A stretch of 34,531 nt of DNA, from positions 1 to 34,531 of IMG/VR virus record IMGVR_UViG_3300020193_000070; one strand, written 5' to 3'. Below the pieces are notes generated by a model. The model saw only the letters and a program-made list of their open reading frames with translations, was not told where the DNA came from and ran no database searches. The position numbers and the translations under genes are program-made. The first letter of the stretch is position 1. The number at the start of each line of letters is the position of its first letter. This DNA comes from a virus. Shown one piece after another: positions 1 through 9,921 of this stretch.

Positions 1-1
1 G

Positions 2-1513
2 AATTTATGTGATTCTAATAAAGTTTTGAAATATTACGACGCCGCATTATCGCAGGGTGATATAAATCAAATAAATTCTGGCGGGAAATATAGAAGAATA
101 AGTTACTCCGGTTCAGGAATTGGAACTCAGGTAACAAGAATCCAAGATGTAATATTTTTTACGATACCAGATGGTGCAGAAACAGTAAACAATGTTAAAA
201 TTAATTTTGGCAATCTTGCAAATTGGCGCAATGTAACAGTAGTGTCTTATGGTTTTGCCCCAGTCAACCATGCGGCGAATGGCGTTTCTTTTGCCAATAC
301 CACAAATAATACTTTATACAAAGTATATACCGTTAATAAAAAACCAGATAATTCTGGAACCGTTGTTTTGTCAATGCATAAGCAGCCGATAGCAAATTGC
401 AAGTATGGTTTTATTTATTTTAGGACTAATGATACAGTAATAAATAAAAGCAAATATGGAAACGCCGAAGGATATCAAATCAAGAGTATCAAGTGTGATC
501 TGGTTGGACCCGCGACCTCCGACGACCCCGTTGATCAGCCACCAGAAGAACCCGTACCCCCTGGTGCTCCAACATCTTTGAGCGCTATCCCTGCAGCAAC
601 CTCTGTTGCCATATCTTTCACGCCTGGTAACGAAGGCGGAAGTGCAATCACCAACTATCAGTACGCCCTCTCCACGAACGGCGGCTCTTCATACGGTGCA
701 TTCACTGCACTCAGTCCATCCGACGCAACAAGCCCGATAACTATTTCTGGATTAACTGCGAACACTTCTTATCATATAAAATTAAAAGCCGTGAATAGCG
801 CTGGTGCAGGAACAGAGTCGTCTGCGATTTCCGTAACAACCACCAATACGCCTTTAGTTACAGTGACAATTCCAGTTACAGAAACTTACAATGCATTTCC
901 TAGCTTAAAGAAGCCAGAATTGGAAGAGATGGCGCAATATTGGATTGAGGATAATCCAAATCTTTATTACGATGGTGACACCCTTAAATCAAAGACATCT
1001 GGATATCTATTATATACCATAGACACAAAGAAGTATTACTCGTGGAACGTGGTTGTCAACAATTGGGCTGAAATTATTGTTACTGAAAATACGAAAACAA
1101 ACATTAAAGTTAGCCAAAAAGTTGTAACAAAAACTGTAGACGCATTTGTTGAAGCGACAACCAACGAAAATTTTTCTGCTCTTTCATCTCTCAAAAATCA
1201 TATAGTTAAATATGATACTAATACAATCAAAAAAATGAAATTAACATTTAACTCATTAGTCTATAATTATCTAAACAAATCATATACAGAATCATTGTCT
1301 AGTTCCACAACTCTCAATACGTCAAAGTTTACTGCTACATCTGGTGTTGTATTTGATTTTACTAAATTACTTTATGTTGACTTAAATGGTTCAAATTCTG
1401 TTTCTATCAATTCTTTAGTTTCCGAAACACGGCGTGCCGATTCAGTCCAATATATCTTCGCCATCTTCTGTGGTAAGTATACAATATCTAGACAAAAATC
1501 CATCTTCCGGTAA
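2..1513 (+). CDS. Fibronectin type III domain virion protein, 5'-truncated
   Basis: The frame is open to the left edge of the window. The TTG at 26 could be read as a start, but codons continue upstream without a stop, so this is probably the C-terminal part of a longer protein. Counting from the TTG codon, residues about 180-272 form a typical FN3 domain (PGAPTSLSA at its start, YQYALSTNGG in the middle, SGLTANTSYHIKLKAVNSAG near the end), preceded by a Pro/Glu-rich linker. FN3 modules in phages usually sit in tail or fibre proteins and are thought to bind carbohydrate or cell surfaces. The following domain (residues 290 onward) is not recognised. The last roughly 30 codons (after about 1420) use C-ending and CGG/CGT codons unlike the rest, and they overlap the next gene in the +1 frame. 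The natural protein therefore probably continues into the gene at 1434-3143. The structural role is inferred from neighbours. Confidence 0.75.
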   Translation, partial: NLCDSNKVLKYYDAALSQGDINQINSGGKYRRISYSGSGIGTQVTRIQDVIFFTIPDGAETVNNVKINFGNLANWRNVTVVSYGFAPVNHAANGVSFANTTNNTLYKVYTVNKKPDNSGTVVLSMHKQPIANCKYGFIYFRTNDTVINKSKYGNAEGYQIKSIKCDLVGPATSDDPVDQPPEEPVPPGAPTSLSAIPAATSVAISFTPGNEGGSAITNYQYALSTNGGSSYGAFTALSPSDATSPITISGLTANTSYHIKLKAVNSAGAGTESSAISVTTTNTPLVTVTIPVTETYNAFPSLKKPELEEMAQYWIEDNPNLYYDGDTLKSKTSGYLLYTIDTKKYYSWNVVVNNWAEIIVTENTKTNIKVSQKVVTKTVDAFVEATTNENFSALSSLKNHIVKYDTNTIKKMKLTFNSLVYNYLNKSYTESLSSSTTLNTSKFTATSGVVFDFTKLLYVDLNGSNSVSINSLVSETRRADSVQYIFAIFCGKYTISRQKSIFR

Positions 1514-3143
1514 TGCAACTGTAATAGTTATAGAAACTTCGGCCACATTTTATTCTGGTTCAAATTTAATTAGCACTCCATTGACTTATATTGATAAATA
1601 TTTAATGAAAGATTTAAACAATTTAATAATTCCTAAAAAAGAATCTGTTACAGCCCTAGATGGAACACTATTGCTTTGTAACGAACTAGGAAAGCCTATA
1701 GGAATTCCCACTGGAACTGAAATATCCAGTTACTTTGGCTCAACGGCAACAGAACAAGAAAAAGACGCAAGACTTGGTTTTGTTTATGTTAAAAATAGAA
1801 TTCCAGAACAAAATGGGTTTATTTACGGATTTTATGATTTTGCACAAAAAGAATTTCTTGGAGACACAGTTTCCTATGTTGATATGATTGTTAGGGGGAT
1901 TAACAATGTATTTCTTGCAGTCGTTGCATATGATGCAGATGGAAATACTCAAAATATTATAGATTATATTGGACCAAAAGTAAGTACAACTTTTATTCCG
2001 ACAAATATTCCAATTAAAAAGATATGTCCAGTTTATTCAGTAAAATATAATTCTGGAACAGCAATAAAAATTGGTAATATGGATTCTTATGTAGACAAAA
2101 AACAAGCGTGGCCGCTAGTAATAACATCTGGATCTTTTACTAAATTAATTAAAATACCAATATCAATTTATCAAGATTGGAAATCTGATTATTCAAATCA
2201 AGTTGTTATTGCAACTTATGATACAACTTTGGCGAAAGAAATTAATTGGTCCAACATTTTTGGTAGAGGATATTATGATGTCAAAAATGAAAAACCAATG
2301 TTGATTTCTGATAAACAAATTAAATTAAGACAAACACCATTGGTTGTTTGGCCGGAACCAACTAATTATAAAAATTCTATAGTTTCTTTATTTAGGCCGC
2401 AAATTGAAATATATACAAAAGAAACTATATCTTCAGTATGGAAAAAATTATCTTTTTCTGAAATAAGAGATTACAATTGTAATTCTGGTTTGATAGAATT
2501 TAATAATAGAATAATTCCTTCTGATGAAAATTTGATAAAAGTAAATTATGTAATTAAAAATTCCGATCTAATGATATATCAAGCAAATGGAAAATCAGTT
2601 CCGCTTAATCCATTTTTGAATTCTAAAAATCTTAAATTTAATAAACCACTATACATATATATATTGCCGACAAAGATTAATAAACTTTCAACAAATTCTC
2701 TTAATGCCGCTGAATATATACCCTTAGAAAATTATGTTCCAAATTATCCATATAATTTTACTTATAATTCTGAAATATTTAATCAACATTCATCAAAATA
2801 TGATCCTTTCGCATTGTCAATCGGGATTATATACTTTACTAATAATCCAAATAAGAAACAAACAGATATATATGATACAAGGTTGAGGGGTGGCGGCATA
2901 GCTGCTCAGCATCTATTTGTAGAAATAAATTCCAAAATAAACAATGTTGCTTCAAATTGGGACATATGTCCGACGTATGGAACTTCATATCCCAAAGGCG
3001 GATTCGTTATAATTAAAATGCCAGACGAGGTTAAAAATAATTTTAAAGATATTGAAGAGATATATGATATAATTCGTAGGAACTTGACCGCCGGTATTTC
3101 TTTTCAAATACAAAACTTAAATGGAGATATCTGGGAGATATAA
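1434..3143 (+). CDS. Large virion protein of unknown function (probable 3' part of preceding gene)
   Basis: The only nearby starts are weak (GTG at 1434), there is no good ribosome-binding site, and the first 80 bases overlap the preceding frame. This frame is open from 1419, so a one-base shift near 1420-1440 would fuse it to the FN3 protein. The 569-residue product has no domain I recognise. It is rich in Asn, Ile, Lys, Ser and Tyr, with beta-rich composition typical of phage tail or baseplate proteins. It contains an RGGGIAAQHLFVEIN segment near residue 484 and a C-terminus resembling a baseplate insertion end (DIIRRNLTAGISFQIQ). It overlaps the next gene by a single base (TAATG). It is best read as the C-terminal part of a tail or baseplate component; the function is not known. 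Confidence 0.7.
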   Translation: MPIQSNISSPSSVVSIQYLDKNPSSGNATVIVIETSATFYSGSNLISTPLTYIDKYLMKDLNNLIIPKKESVTALDGTLLLCNELGKPIGIPTGTEISSYFGSTATEQEKDARLGFVYVKNRIPEQNGFIYGFYDFAQKEFLGDTVSYVDMIVRGINNVFLAVVAYDADGNTQNIIDYIGPKVSTTFIPTNIPIKKICPVYSVKYNSGTAIKIGNMDSYVDKKQAWPLVITSGSFTKLIKIPISIYQDWKSDYSNQVVIATYDTTLAKEINWSNIFGRGYYDVKNEKPMLISDKQIKLRQTPLVVWPEPTNYKNSIVSLFRPQIEIYTKETISSVWKKLSFSEIRDYNCNSGLIEFNNRIIPSDENLIKVNYVIKNSDLMIYQANGKSVPLNPFLNSKNLKFNKPLYIYILPTKINKLSTNSLNAAEYIPLENYVPNYPYNFTYNSEIFNQHSSKYDPFALSIGIIYFTNNPNKKQTDIYDTRLRGGGIAAQHLFVEINSKINNVASNWDICPTYGTSYPKGGFVIIKMPDEVKNNFKDIEEIYDIIRRNLTAGISFQIQNLNGDIWEI

Positions 3144-4198
3144 TGTTAAAAGAACTTCCAAATGTAATTAATAGTTTTTCAAATAGCTCTCAAGCTACAG
3201 TGTCTTCTTTAATCAGACAAATGAAAGTTGATAAATCAGATGTATCTAGTCTGGTTTCAAAGTTGTCACAAATAAGGGTGGATACAAGCTATTCTCCATC
3301 CACCTTTGCTGAATTTAGCTCTTTAAATAGAGAGTTTTTTATTGATATTTTCAGAGATGCCGATATAAGGATGAGAAGTTATTACTCATCAGCCAATACG
3401 GTCAGCCTCATGCTTAATTCAATGATAGATATTTTCTTTTCTGAAATTGAAAAAATAGAAAAAGATTTAGATACACTACAATTATTTATTGATAATTATG
3501 AATTTATAGCTGGAAAAGATGATTTGTATAATTCAAATTATATAGAAAAATTTGATAATTATTTGAATGATTATAGAACAGATGGTTATTTATTTAAGTT
3601 AATTGATAGAGATGGTAATGATTTTGATGAAAATGGCAATGGTTTTGTTGATGTGAAATCCGGCGTATTTAAAATTGGCGATCATTCTATAATCAGAAAT
3701 GCGCTAGATTTTATAGATGATGTAAATATTAAAAGTAATTATGAAAATTATAAATCAAGTGATAGTGGTTTTTATACAACCCTAAATGATAATAAGTCAG
3801 ATTCTTGGAACGTAACCATAAAATCTCCAGTTATCTTGACATCAAAAATAAATGATATTAACAAATATATATCATATGACACCTCTTATCTCAATGGCGC
3901 ACAAAATATTGTTGAAATGTCATTTGCATTTCCTCAAGAAATAGATACAATTTATATAACACCTGGTCACGGAAATGGTTTTCAGCTGCTCCAGGCGGTG
4001 TTGTTTTCCGATCCAACAGAGGTAATAGCTTACCATTCTTTCTTGGCATTGGAAAATCTTGTTGAAGAAAAAGCAAAAAATTATAATAAAATTATTGACG
4101 TGCGGCTTCGGTTGGCAAAAACCGATTGGAGACCCTACATCTCCTGTGACAACTATGTCTTTGTTAACAGAACCAAAGCAATTAGATTCTATAGTTGA
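3143..4198 (+). CDS. Virion protein, 5' part of a frameshift-split gene
   Basis: The ATG is preceded by GGAGATATA, a reasonable ribosome site, and overlaps the stop of the upstream gene. The product starts with a helical region (residues 1-120, including an Ile/Glu/Lys-rich stretch around 95-120). It then enters a beta-rich region with EIDTIYIT, which resembles the discoidin-like parts of the neighbouring structural proteins. The last roughly 30 codons switch to C-ending and CGG codons. The sequence immediately beyond (PKQLDSIVEISFPRRNVSKV in the +1 frame, 4179 onward) looks like the natural continuation, because the same VSKVxIxFxQP motif occurs inside the next structural protein at a comparable place. 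I therefore see 3143-5837 as one gene of about 890 codons carrying a +1 frame change between about 4075 and 4155. The role as tail or baseplate component is inferred. Confidence 0.7.
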   Translation: MLKELPNVINSFSNSSQATVSSLIRQMKVDKSDVSSLVSKLSQIRVDTSYSPSTFAEFSSLNREFFIDIFRDADIRMRSYYSSANTVSLMLNSMIDIFFSEIEKIEKDLDTLQLFIDNYEFIAGKDDLYNSNYIEKFDNYLNDYRTDGYLFKLIDRDGNDFDENGNGFVDVKSGVFKIGDHSIIRNALDFIDDVNIKSNYENYKSSDSGFYTTLNDNKSDSWNVTIKSPVILTSKINDINKYISYDTSYLNGAQNIVEMSFAFPQEIDTIYITPGHGNGFQLLQAVLFSDPTEVIAYHSFLALENLVEEKAKNYNKIIDVRLRLAKTDWRPYISCDNYVFVNRTKAIRFYS

Positions 4199-5837
4199 AA
4201 TTTCTTTTCCAAGAAGAAATGTAAGTAAAGTTATACTTATATTTAATCAACCAATTTATTCTAAAAATGAAAATATTACATCATCAAGCGAATTAAACGC
4301 CAAAGCTGTATATGATGTTGGCAAAGAAATAAGAAAAATAAGAAGATTTAATACAGATAAATTACAGGATTTAGTATATAATTTATTTTTAAAAAATAAT
4401 TCTATCAAAGAGTTATTTAAAAATAAATACATGAATGATAATTATTACTCGTATAAATATCCAACCATTCATAAGACATTTGTTAATCGAATGGGTAGAA
4501 ATAATTTTTCAGAAGAAAATATTCAATCTAATTTAATAGATGAAAAATGGAGTACAATTTTATCTAATTTATTTCAAAACTTTTTTATTCACATGATTCG
4601 AGATAATGGAGAAATTTTTAACAATTCAACCTTTATTGAGTCTGGATCTATATTTTCAGAAGCCTATAACTTTATGGCCCCCGGAATGCTTTTGCAAAAA
4701 AATTCAAATAATATATTTTTGAGAAAAACAAAGGAGTTATTTGCCGAAACAGTTTCAAGATCGAATCATTCTATATTTAAAGATTTGTTTATTTTAGAAA
4801 AAATAGATCAATACGAATATAGTTTTTCTATTAAATCAATAGAATTTGCAGCGGTAGACAAGATAAATTCCAATAAGGCGTGTTTTGTTAGTAAAAAAAT
4901 TCCATTTAATGGATATCCTTTAGCCCTAAAAGCTTCTTTGGTTAAAAGTAAAGATATAATAAATTTTAATAAATTTAATTTTGACTTAAAAGAACCTGTA
5001 TCTTATGAGCTTTCTATTTCGAATATTGAAATACCCATATCTGAAAATGATTGGCTGCCAATATTGGAATATGGAAAAGATACTATAGATTCAGAAGTTT
5101 TGTTTTTTGATTTTCAATCAAAATCTGCTTATACAAGATTTTATTTTATAAAAGAAACATTTAATTTATACAAAAATGGTTATATAGTTTCAAAAAATCA
5201 ATATACATTAAAAGAAAATTCAGTAATTATTAATTCATTAGACATTAATTCTATATATGTTTGTACCTATAAAACAGATTTAACTCTTTTTAATTATGAT
5301 AATGTTGATTTTATTAAGAATAAATTATTTCAAGAATCCACTAAATCATATTTCGACGATCAAGGTCAAGGTGAGAGATTTGCAACAACAGATTATACGG
5401 GAAGAGTAACGCTAAGTAATTTTCCATATATTAATACAACCTATGCTCAAACCGCTAGTTATAATCCAGCATATGGCACAATATTTTCTTCAAATTACCA
5501 GGGCTATAGTCCAATTAAAGTGCTTTTATCGGACGGATCCTATGCAATTAACTTAACAAATTATACTAATAGTAAGGATCTACCAGTTTTCCCCGATAAT
5601 GCAAGAGTTTATTTTATGCAAAACGGTAAAGAAATAGTATTCAATCAAGTTTTATCTGATTTATTTTCTGTAATTTATGAATACGTTTCTAATTCTACAA
5701 GATTCAGAGTAATAATTAGAAAAAATGTATCGGATATTCTTTATCAGGCATCATTAGATGCGGTAATTATTAAGGCAAAAACAAAAAACTATGATCCTTA
5801 TTACAATAAGTTAACCAAAGTATTGGTGGCGAATTAA
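4059..5837 (+). CDS. Virion protein, 3' part of a frameshift-split gene
   Basis: The earliest start is a TTG at 4059 without a convincing ribosome site. An ATG at 4155 is the only other sensible start, and 44 bases would then overlap the upstream gene. The VSKVILIFNQPIYSKNE segment near the beginning parallels VSKVRIVFEQPYFSEEE in the product of 5840-7747, where it lies in the interior of the protein. This argues that the present frame is the C-terminal continuation of 3143-4198 rather than a separate gene. The rest (about 590 residues) is Asn/Lys/Ile/Ser-rich, with no recognised domain. It ends 2 bases before the ATG of the next structural gene. Tail or baseplate role is inferred from context only. 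Confidence 0.7.
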   Translation: MLKKKQKIIIKLLTCGFGWQKPIGDPTSPVTTMSLLTEPKQLDSIVEISFPRRNVSKVILIFNQPIYSKNENITSSSELNAKAVYDVGKEIRKIRRFNTDKLQDLVYNLFLKNNSIKELFKNKYMNDNYYSYKYPTIHKTFVNRMGRNNFSEENIQSNLIDEKWSTILSNLFQNFFIHMIRDNGEIFNNSTFIESGSIFSEAYNFMAPGMLLQKNSNNIFLRKTKELFAETVSRSNHSIFKDLFILEKIDQYEYSFSIKSIEFAAVDKINSNKACFVSKKIPFNGYPLALKASLVKSKDIINFNKFNFDLKEPVSYELSISNIEIPISENDWLPILEYGKDTIDSEVLFFDFQSKSAYTRFYFIKETFNLYKNGYIVSKNQYTLKENSVIINSLDINSIYVCTYKTDLTLFNYDNVDFIKNKLFQESTKSYFDDQGQGERFATTDYTGRVTLSNFPYINTTYAQTASYNPAYGTIFSSNYQGYSPIKVLLSDGSYAINLTNYTNSKDLPVFPDNARVYFMQNGKEIVFNQVLSDLFSVIYEYVSNSTRFRVIIRKNVSDILYQASLDAVIIKAKTKNYDPYYNKLTKVLVAN

Positions 5838-5839
5838 AT

Positions 5840-7747
5840 ATGGCACAATTATCACCGTCAACATCAATTTTTGATCAAGTTGCTACGTCACTTTCTGCTG
5901 TAGCGGAAAAATTAAAAAATGGTAAATATATTACAAAACAAGATTTAATATTTGATTTTAACCAGGCTCTAAATGAAGCTTATAAAAATATAGATTCATT
6001 TAATACAAGCTTAGATTTATTTATAAAAGGTGAACCACCGACATCGGTCAAAATAAATAAGTTTGTTAATTCATTAAAAAATGATATAAACATATCCGCC
6101 AAGCAGTTAGATTATTTAACCGCAAAAACTATAAGTATATTTAATTTATTTACTTCTGAAGTAGAAAATGAAAAAAAGTATTCTCAAAGAATATTTTCAA
6201 AAGCCAAAATACTTCAGATGTATTCTTCAAGTCCAGCAGAAGACATAGTTTATATCGGCGATTCATTCGATAATCAAGATTATATGGATTTTTCTAAAAT
6301 GAAAGTAAATGAAAATCCAATGGTTTATAATGGATCAGCAACCATTCAAGCGGCAAGAACAACAAATTGGAGTGTATCTCAATTAACAGTAAATCATTCC
6401 AATGGATTTATGGGGAACAATCATGTTGTTATAAAAAAGAAAAATGAATTGGATAAAATAAATTATGAATATGTTTTTAGCAATAGTCCTTCAATTTCTA
6501 ATCCATTAAATATTATAGATAAAAATCCATTAACATATTTTGAGTATGAAGCTTTAAATGTTGATAAAACTAAGTATAAAAATATTTTAGATTTTGTTCC
6601 ATCTAACAACGAGTTTTCTTATATAGTTGATTCAGAGGAACTTTCTTCGGCACCCAAGCGTAGTTTAGTTAATTGGTCAAACCATAATTTACAAGAACCA
6701 CTAAAGTTAGATTTTACTATGCAAACAAGTTTCCCATCTATGGCTAATTCAATAAAAATATCTCCATATTTTGGATATGCAAAAATCATAAAAGTTTCTA
6801 ATATTTACATCACCAACGATCTGAATCAAACGGAAGATGTTATTAAAGAAGCCTTTTTTATAGGCTTGTCTCCGGAAAGCTTAACAAAGGAAGCTTATTC
6901 AAAATATTATTTTGATTCGGCGTTTGTTAAATTTTCTGATAGAAAAGTATCAAAAGTTAGAATTGTTTTTGAACAACCATATTTTAGCGAAGAAGAGATA
7001 ATGCACATTTACTGGGCCACAAACTACACCCAATCTACATCAGATAATAGCCCATTCTTTGGATCTGTAAGATTTAATCCAGATTCTTTAAGTAAAGATA
7101 TTTATCAAGAAATAAATTACAACAAAGATGCAATAATACCGCCTTTGAGTAATCCAAATATTTTCAAAAAAAATAATGTTACCAATAAAGAAATAACTGT
7201 ATCTATAAAGAAAAAATCTACAGATACTAAATATACATCTGAGTCAGTTCAGACATTTAATATTCCGCTTAAACTGCAAAGAGATATAATTAAGTGTAAG
7301 AGAATGTCTATTGGGTTGAGAGATGTTTCTGTTGAGTACATTGAATATTTAGACTCCGCAGAGATTATTTCCATGCCGTATGTTTTTGATTATGCAGTAG
7401 AGTCAGTAATGCTCGGCATAGAAAGTGATATAAGCGTTATATCTTCCAACGTTCAGCTTATATCATCTCAAATATCCGTTGACGATGGCAATCATTGGCT
7501 CGACATAAACTCTACACAGTATGGATTCAATTCTTCTTTATCATCACAAAATCCAGAAGTCCTAGTATTGAATCAAAATGTTGCGCCGGGATATAAGCTC
7601 CCTGGAGTAGGTTACTATAATTATCCGAAGATCCCGCAAGATGTTAAAAGTATTCTGGTTAAAATAAGAATGCTAAAAGATCAAAAGACGAATATTGTTC
7701 CGACCGTATACGCCTATACATTGGCTGCAAAGGTTAAAAAAATATGA
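5840..7747 (+). CDS. Probable tail/baseplate protein with discoidin-like motif
   Basis: The ATG lies 2 bases after the preceding stop and only a weak purine-rich site precedes it. The 635-residue product begins with a helical region (1-130) and then a beta-rich region. NIIDKNPLTYFEYE near residue 225 matches the D-x(4)-T-W-like turn of discoidin/F5-8 type sandwiches. VSKVRIVFEQPYFSEEE lies near residue 370. The end (SILVKIRMLKDQ) resembles the last strand of such folds. Homologous motifs occur in the genes on both sides, so these look like paralogous or co-assembling baseplate, tail or fibre proteins. The 3' end overlaps the next ATG by 4 bases, indicating one transcript and translational coupling. 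Fold assignment is by motif only. Confidence 0.75.
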   Translation: MAQLSPSTSIFDQVATSLSAVAEKLKNGKYITKQDLIFDFNQALNEAYKNIDSFNTSLDLFIKGEPPTSVKINKFVNSLKNDINISAKQLDYLTAKTISIFNLFTSEVENEKKYSQRIFSKAKILQMYSSSPAEDIVYIGDSFDNQDYMDFSKMKVNENPMVYNGSATIQAARTTNWSVSQLTVNHSNGFMGNNHVVIKKKNELDKINYEYVFSNSPSISNPLNIIDKNPLTYFEYEALNVDKTKYKNILDFVPSNNEFSYIVDSEELSSAPKRSLVNWSNHNLQEPLKLDFTMQTSFPSMANSIKISPYFGYAKIIKVSNIYITNDLNQTEDVIKEAFFIGLSPESLTKEAYSKYYFDSAFVKFSDRKVSKVRIVFEQPYFSEEEIMHIYWATNYTQSTSDNSPFFGSVRFNPDSLSKDIYQEINYNKDAIIPPLSNPNIFKKNNVTNKEITVSIKKKSTDTKYTSESVQTFNIPLKLQRDIIKCKRMSIGLRDVSVEYIEYLDSAEIISMPYVFDYAVESVMLGIESDISVISSNVQLISSQISVDDGNHWLDINSTQYGFNSSLSSQNPEVLVLNQNVAPGYKLPGVGYYNYPKIPQDVKSILVKIRMLKDQKTNIVPTVYAYTLAAKVKKI

Positions 7748-9882
7748 ACATTTCAACAACGCAAAAAAGAAGATTTTTAAATAATATATATAAATTAATA
7801 TATTCTTCTGGACAAAAACCTTCTGAACAAGAAGTTAGAAAAGCATTTAATGAATACTTTAGCGTAAATCGACCAGGATATCCAATTGTGGTTGACTATA
7901 GTCTTCTCAGGGCATCAAATAAAACCGATGTTGATTTATTAAATCAAATAATGGCCAATACAATTTATAATGTTGACATATTATATGACACAATTTTAGA
8001 CAATAATGAAGAGTTATTTTCTATTGTTACCTCTCTTAATAAAAAATTAGAAAATTTAAAAAAGAAAAGATTACAATTAGAATCAAAAGTAGATGATCTT
8101 ATATTTATGAATAATAATTCTGAAGGATATTTTTATTCTTTTACAGAAAATTTCGCATCTGCAGATAACTTAGATTTATCGTTAACCGATTCTGCGTTTT
8201 TTGATCCTAAATTTAGAAATGTAACTATTAGTAAATTAAAATCTGAACAATTTAATATTATGACCGTTGACAATCTCAACGCCGCTAATGTTAATTTTAG
8301 GGTAACAGCAAATGGTCAAGAGTTAAGCCAAAGTATTGACAAAACAAATTTCAATAATATATTTGATGGCTTGACAGACACATATTGGAATCATTCTGTC
8401 GCGTTGCAAAGTCCTCAACCAGTTTCTTTAACGATAAGCATACCCGTTAATAAATTCGCAGCATTGTCGAAGGTAGACGGGATTGTTTTTACCTCATCTC
8501 CAGTAAATATTATGATGAGAGCGATATATTCTACCTCAGAAAAGCCGAATGAAGTAAAAACAAAGACATCAAGATTAGATTACGATGCGTTTTCTTTTTC
8601 TATTCCGACAGATTCTTATTCAACGATAGAAATAGTTTTGTATAAAAATGAGCCAGATTATATAAATCAAAATAGTTCTAGTCCGTATGTTTACAAATTT
8701 GGTCTAAGAGAAATGATAATAGGATCCAAGTATTACGCCAAGTCTGGCATATTGATTTCCGCTCCAATATCTATTCCTACAAAGAACAATTCAAATTTAA
8801 TAATAGATGCAGTTTCGATGGAAGTTAAGGAGCAGGTTGCTCCAGGAACATCGGTAAGTTATTACGTAGCCGTTAATAATAAAGCGGCAAAAAAAATTAA
8901 TGACTACAATTGGATTCAGATATCGCCAAAAGGCTCAGAAAGTTCTGGTTATAATTCTGTTGTTCATCTTGATGGATCAATAAAGAAAAATGTTTATATA
9001 TCCAATACATCTCAAGATGGGGAATTGCAATACATACCAATTAATTCCTCAGCGGTAAACGCAAATGAGTTAAATCCAAATAATAAGATATATTTTGGAA
9101 AAAATGTATATAGAATTACTCCACTTAGTTCTAAGGACAATTATTTAAATCCAATTCTTTTAGGAGGCGTAGACTGTTTTAAGCATTGTTATTTAATATA
9201 TGCAGGCGCTTCTGTTATAGATGGAAAATATAAAGATCTTAAGTATTGGACAGATACATTGTATGATAAGCCAGCTTCACTTTTATCAAATACGCTAAAA
9301 GAACAGGTGGGCTCTATAAATCCGGGGATAAATTCTTATAGTTCTGGGTACATAGAAACATCAATACTAAGACAGGGCTCTGTAAGCGTTATACACAATG
9401 TTGTAAAATCTAATTCTGATTTTAATTTAGCGATATATTTAAATGGAATTTTAATAGCAGATCTTCCGAAGGGAACTGTCAGTAGGGCTGTTGAATGGGA
9501 ATTTAAGCCGGGAATTAATAAAATAGTTATAACTTATGATAAATTATTATCTGGACAAATCTCTTTTAATTTAACAGAGGGTTTGTCTCTTTCTAGGTAT
9601 GGATCAATTTTTGTTAATTATTTTAATTATTTAGATCAATTTGAGTTTCAAAATAAAGTAAGCGAAGATAACTATTATTTTACAATAGATACAATTTTTG
9701 GACGAAAAGAATTACTAGCCTCAAAAGAGTTAAGCGGAAAATCAAATTTTATTTACATCTCTAATAATTTAGGGGCCGTAAGCGACATTAGATACAGGGT
9801 TGATCTAAATAGGTATGAGGATCCCCTATCGTCTCCAATGGTTGAGTTTGTAAGAATTAAGTTTAAACACAGAGACGTGTAA
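7744..9882 (+). CDS. Probable tail/baseplate protein with coiled coil and discoidin-like motif
   Basis: The start ATG overlaps the previous stop (ATGA) and is preceded by AAGG. The 712-residue product has an N-terminal helical part with a coiled coil at about residues 95-120 (KKLENLKKKRLQLESKVDDL). A discoidin-like turn follows near residue 205 (NIFDGLTDTYWNHS), then several beta-rich blocks including SGILISAPISIP, and a last strand VRIKFKHRDV. The same architecture, with an N-terminal helix followed by galactose-binding-like sandwich motifs, is seen in the genes at 5840 and 10322. This suggests related parts of a baseplate or fibre network. No enzymatic motif is visible. The specific subunit cannot be named from sequence alone. 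Confidence 0.75.
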   Translation: MNISTTQKRRFLNNIYKLIYSSGQKPSEQEVRKAFNEYFSVNRPGYPIVVDYSLLRASNKTDVDLLNQIMANTIYNVDILYDTILDNNEELFSIVTSLNKKLENLKKKRLQLESKVDDLIFMNNNSEGYFYSFTENFASADNLDLSLTDSAFFDPKFRNVTISKLKSEQFNIMTVDNLNAANVNFRVTANGQELSQSIDKTNFNNIFDGLTDTYWNHSVALQSPQPVSLTISIPVNKFAALSKVDGIVFTSSPVNIMMRAIYSTSEKPNEVKTKTSRLDYDAFSFSIPTDSYSTIEIVLYKNEPDYINQNSSSPYVYKFGLREMIIGSKYYAKSGILISAPISIPTKNNSNLIIDAVSMEVKEQVAPGTSVSYYVAVNNKAAKKINDYNWIQISPKGSESSGYNSVVHLDGSIKKNVYISNTSQDGELQYIPINSSAVNANELNPNNKIYFGKNVYRITPLSSKDNYLNPILLGGVDCFKHCYLIYAGASVIDGKYKDLKYWTDTLYDKPASLLSNTLKEQVGSINPGINSYSSGYIETSILRQGSVSVIHNVVKSNSDFNLAIYLNGILIADLPKGTVSRAVEWEFKPGINKIVITYDKLLSGQISFNLTEGLSLSRYGSIFVNYFNYLDQFEFQNKVSEDNYYFTIDTIFGRKELLASKELSGKSNFIYISNNLGAVSDIRYRVDLNRYEDPLSSPMVEFVRIKFKHRDV

Positions 9883-9921
9883 AATTGGTGTTTCTGGTAC
9901 TAATTGATTAGGAAGAGTTCA

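Noticed and set aside
2880-2900. GGCGGC and other GC-rich clusters in structural genes as frame-change signals
   Set aside because: Many such clusters lie in intact frames, so a simple CGGC/GCCG motif does not by itself mark the frame changes.
3891-4076. Reverse-strand open frame in the structural cluster
   Set aside because: It is entirely antisense to a coherent structural protein and lacks a ribosome site; the codon pattern belongs to the + strand gene.
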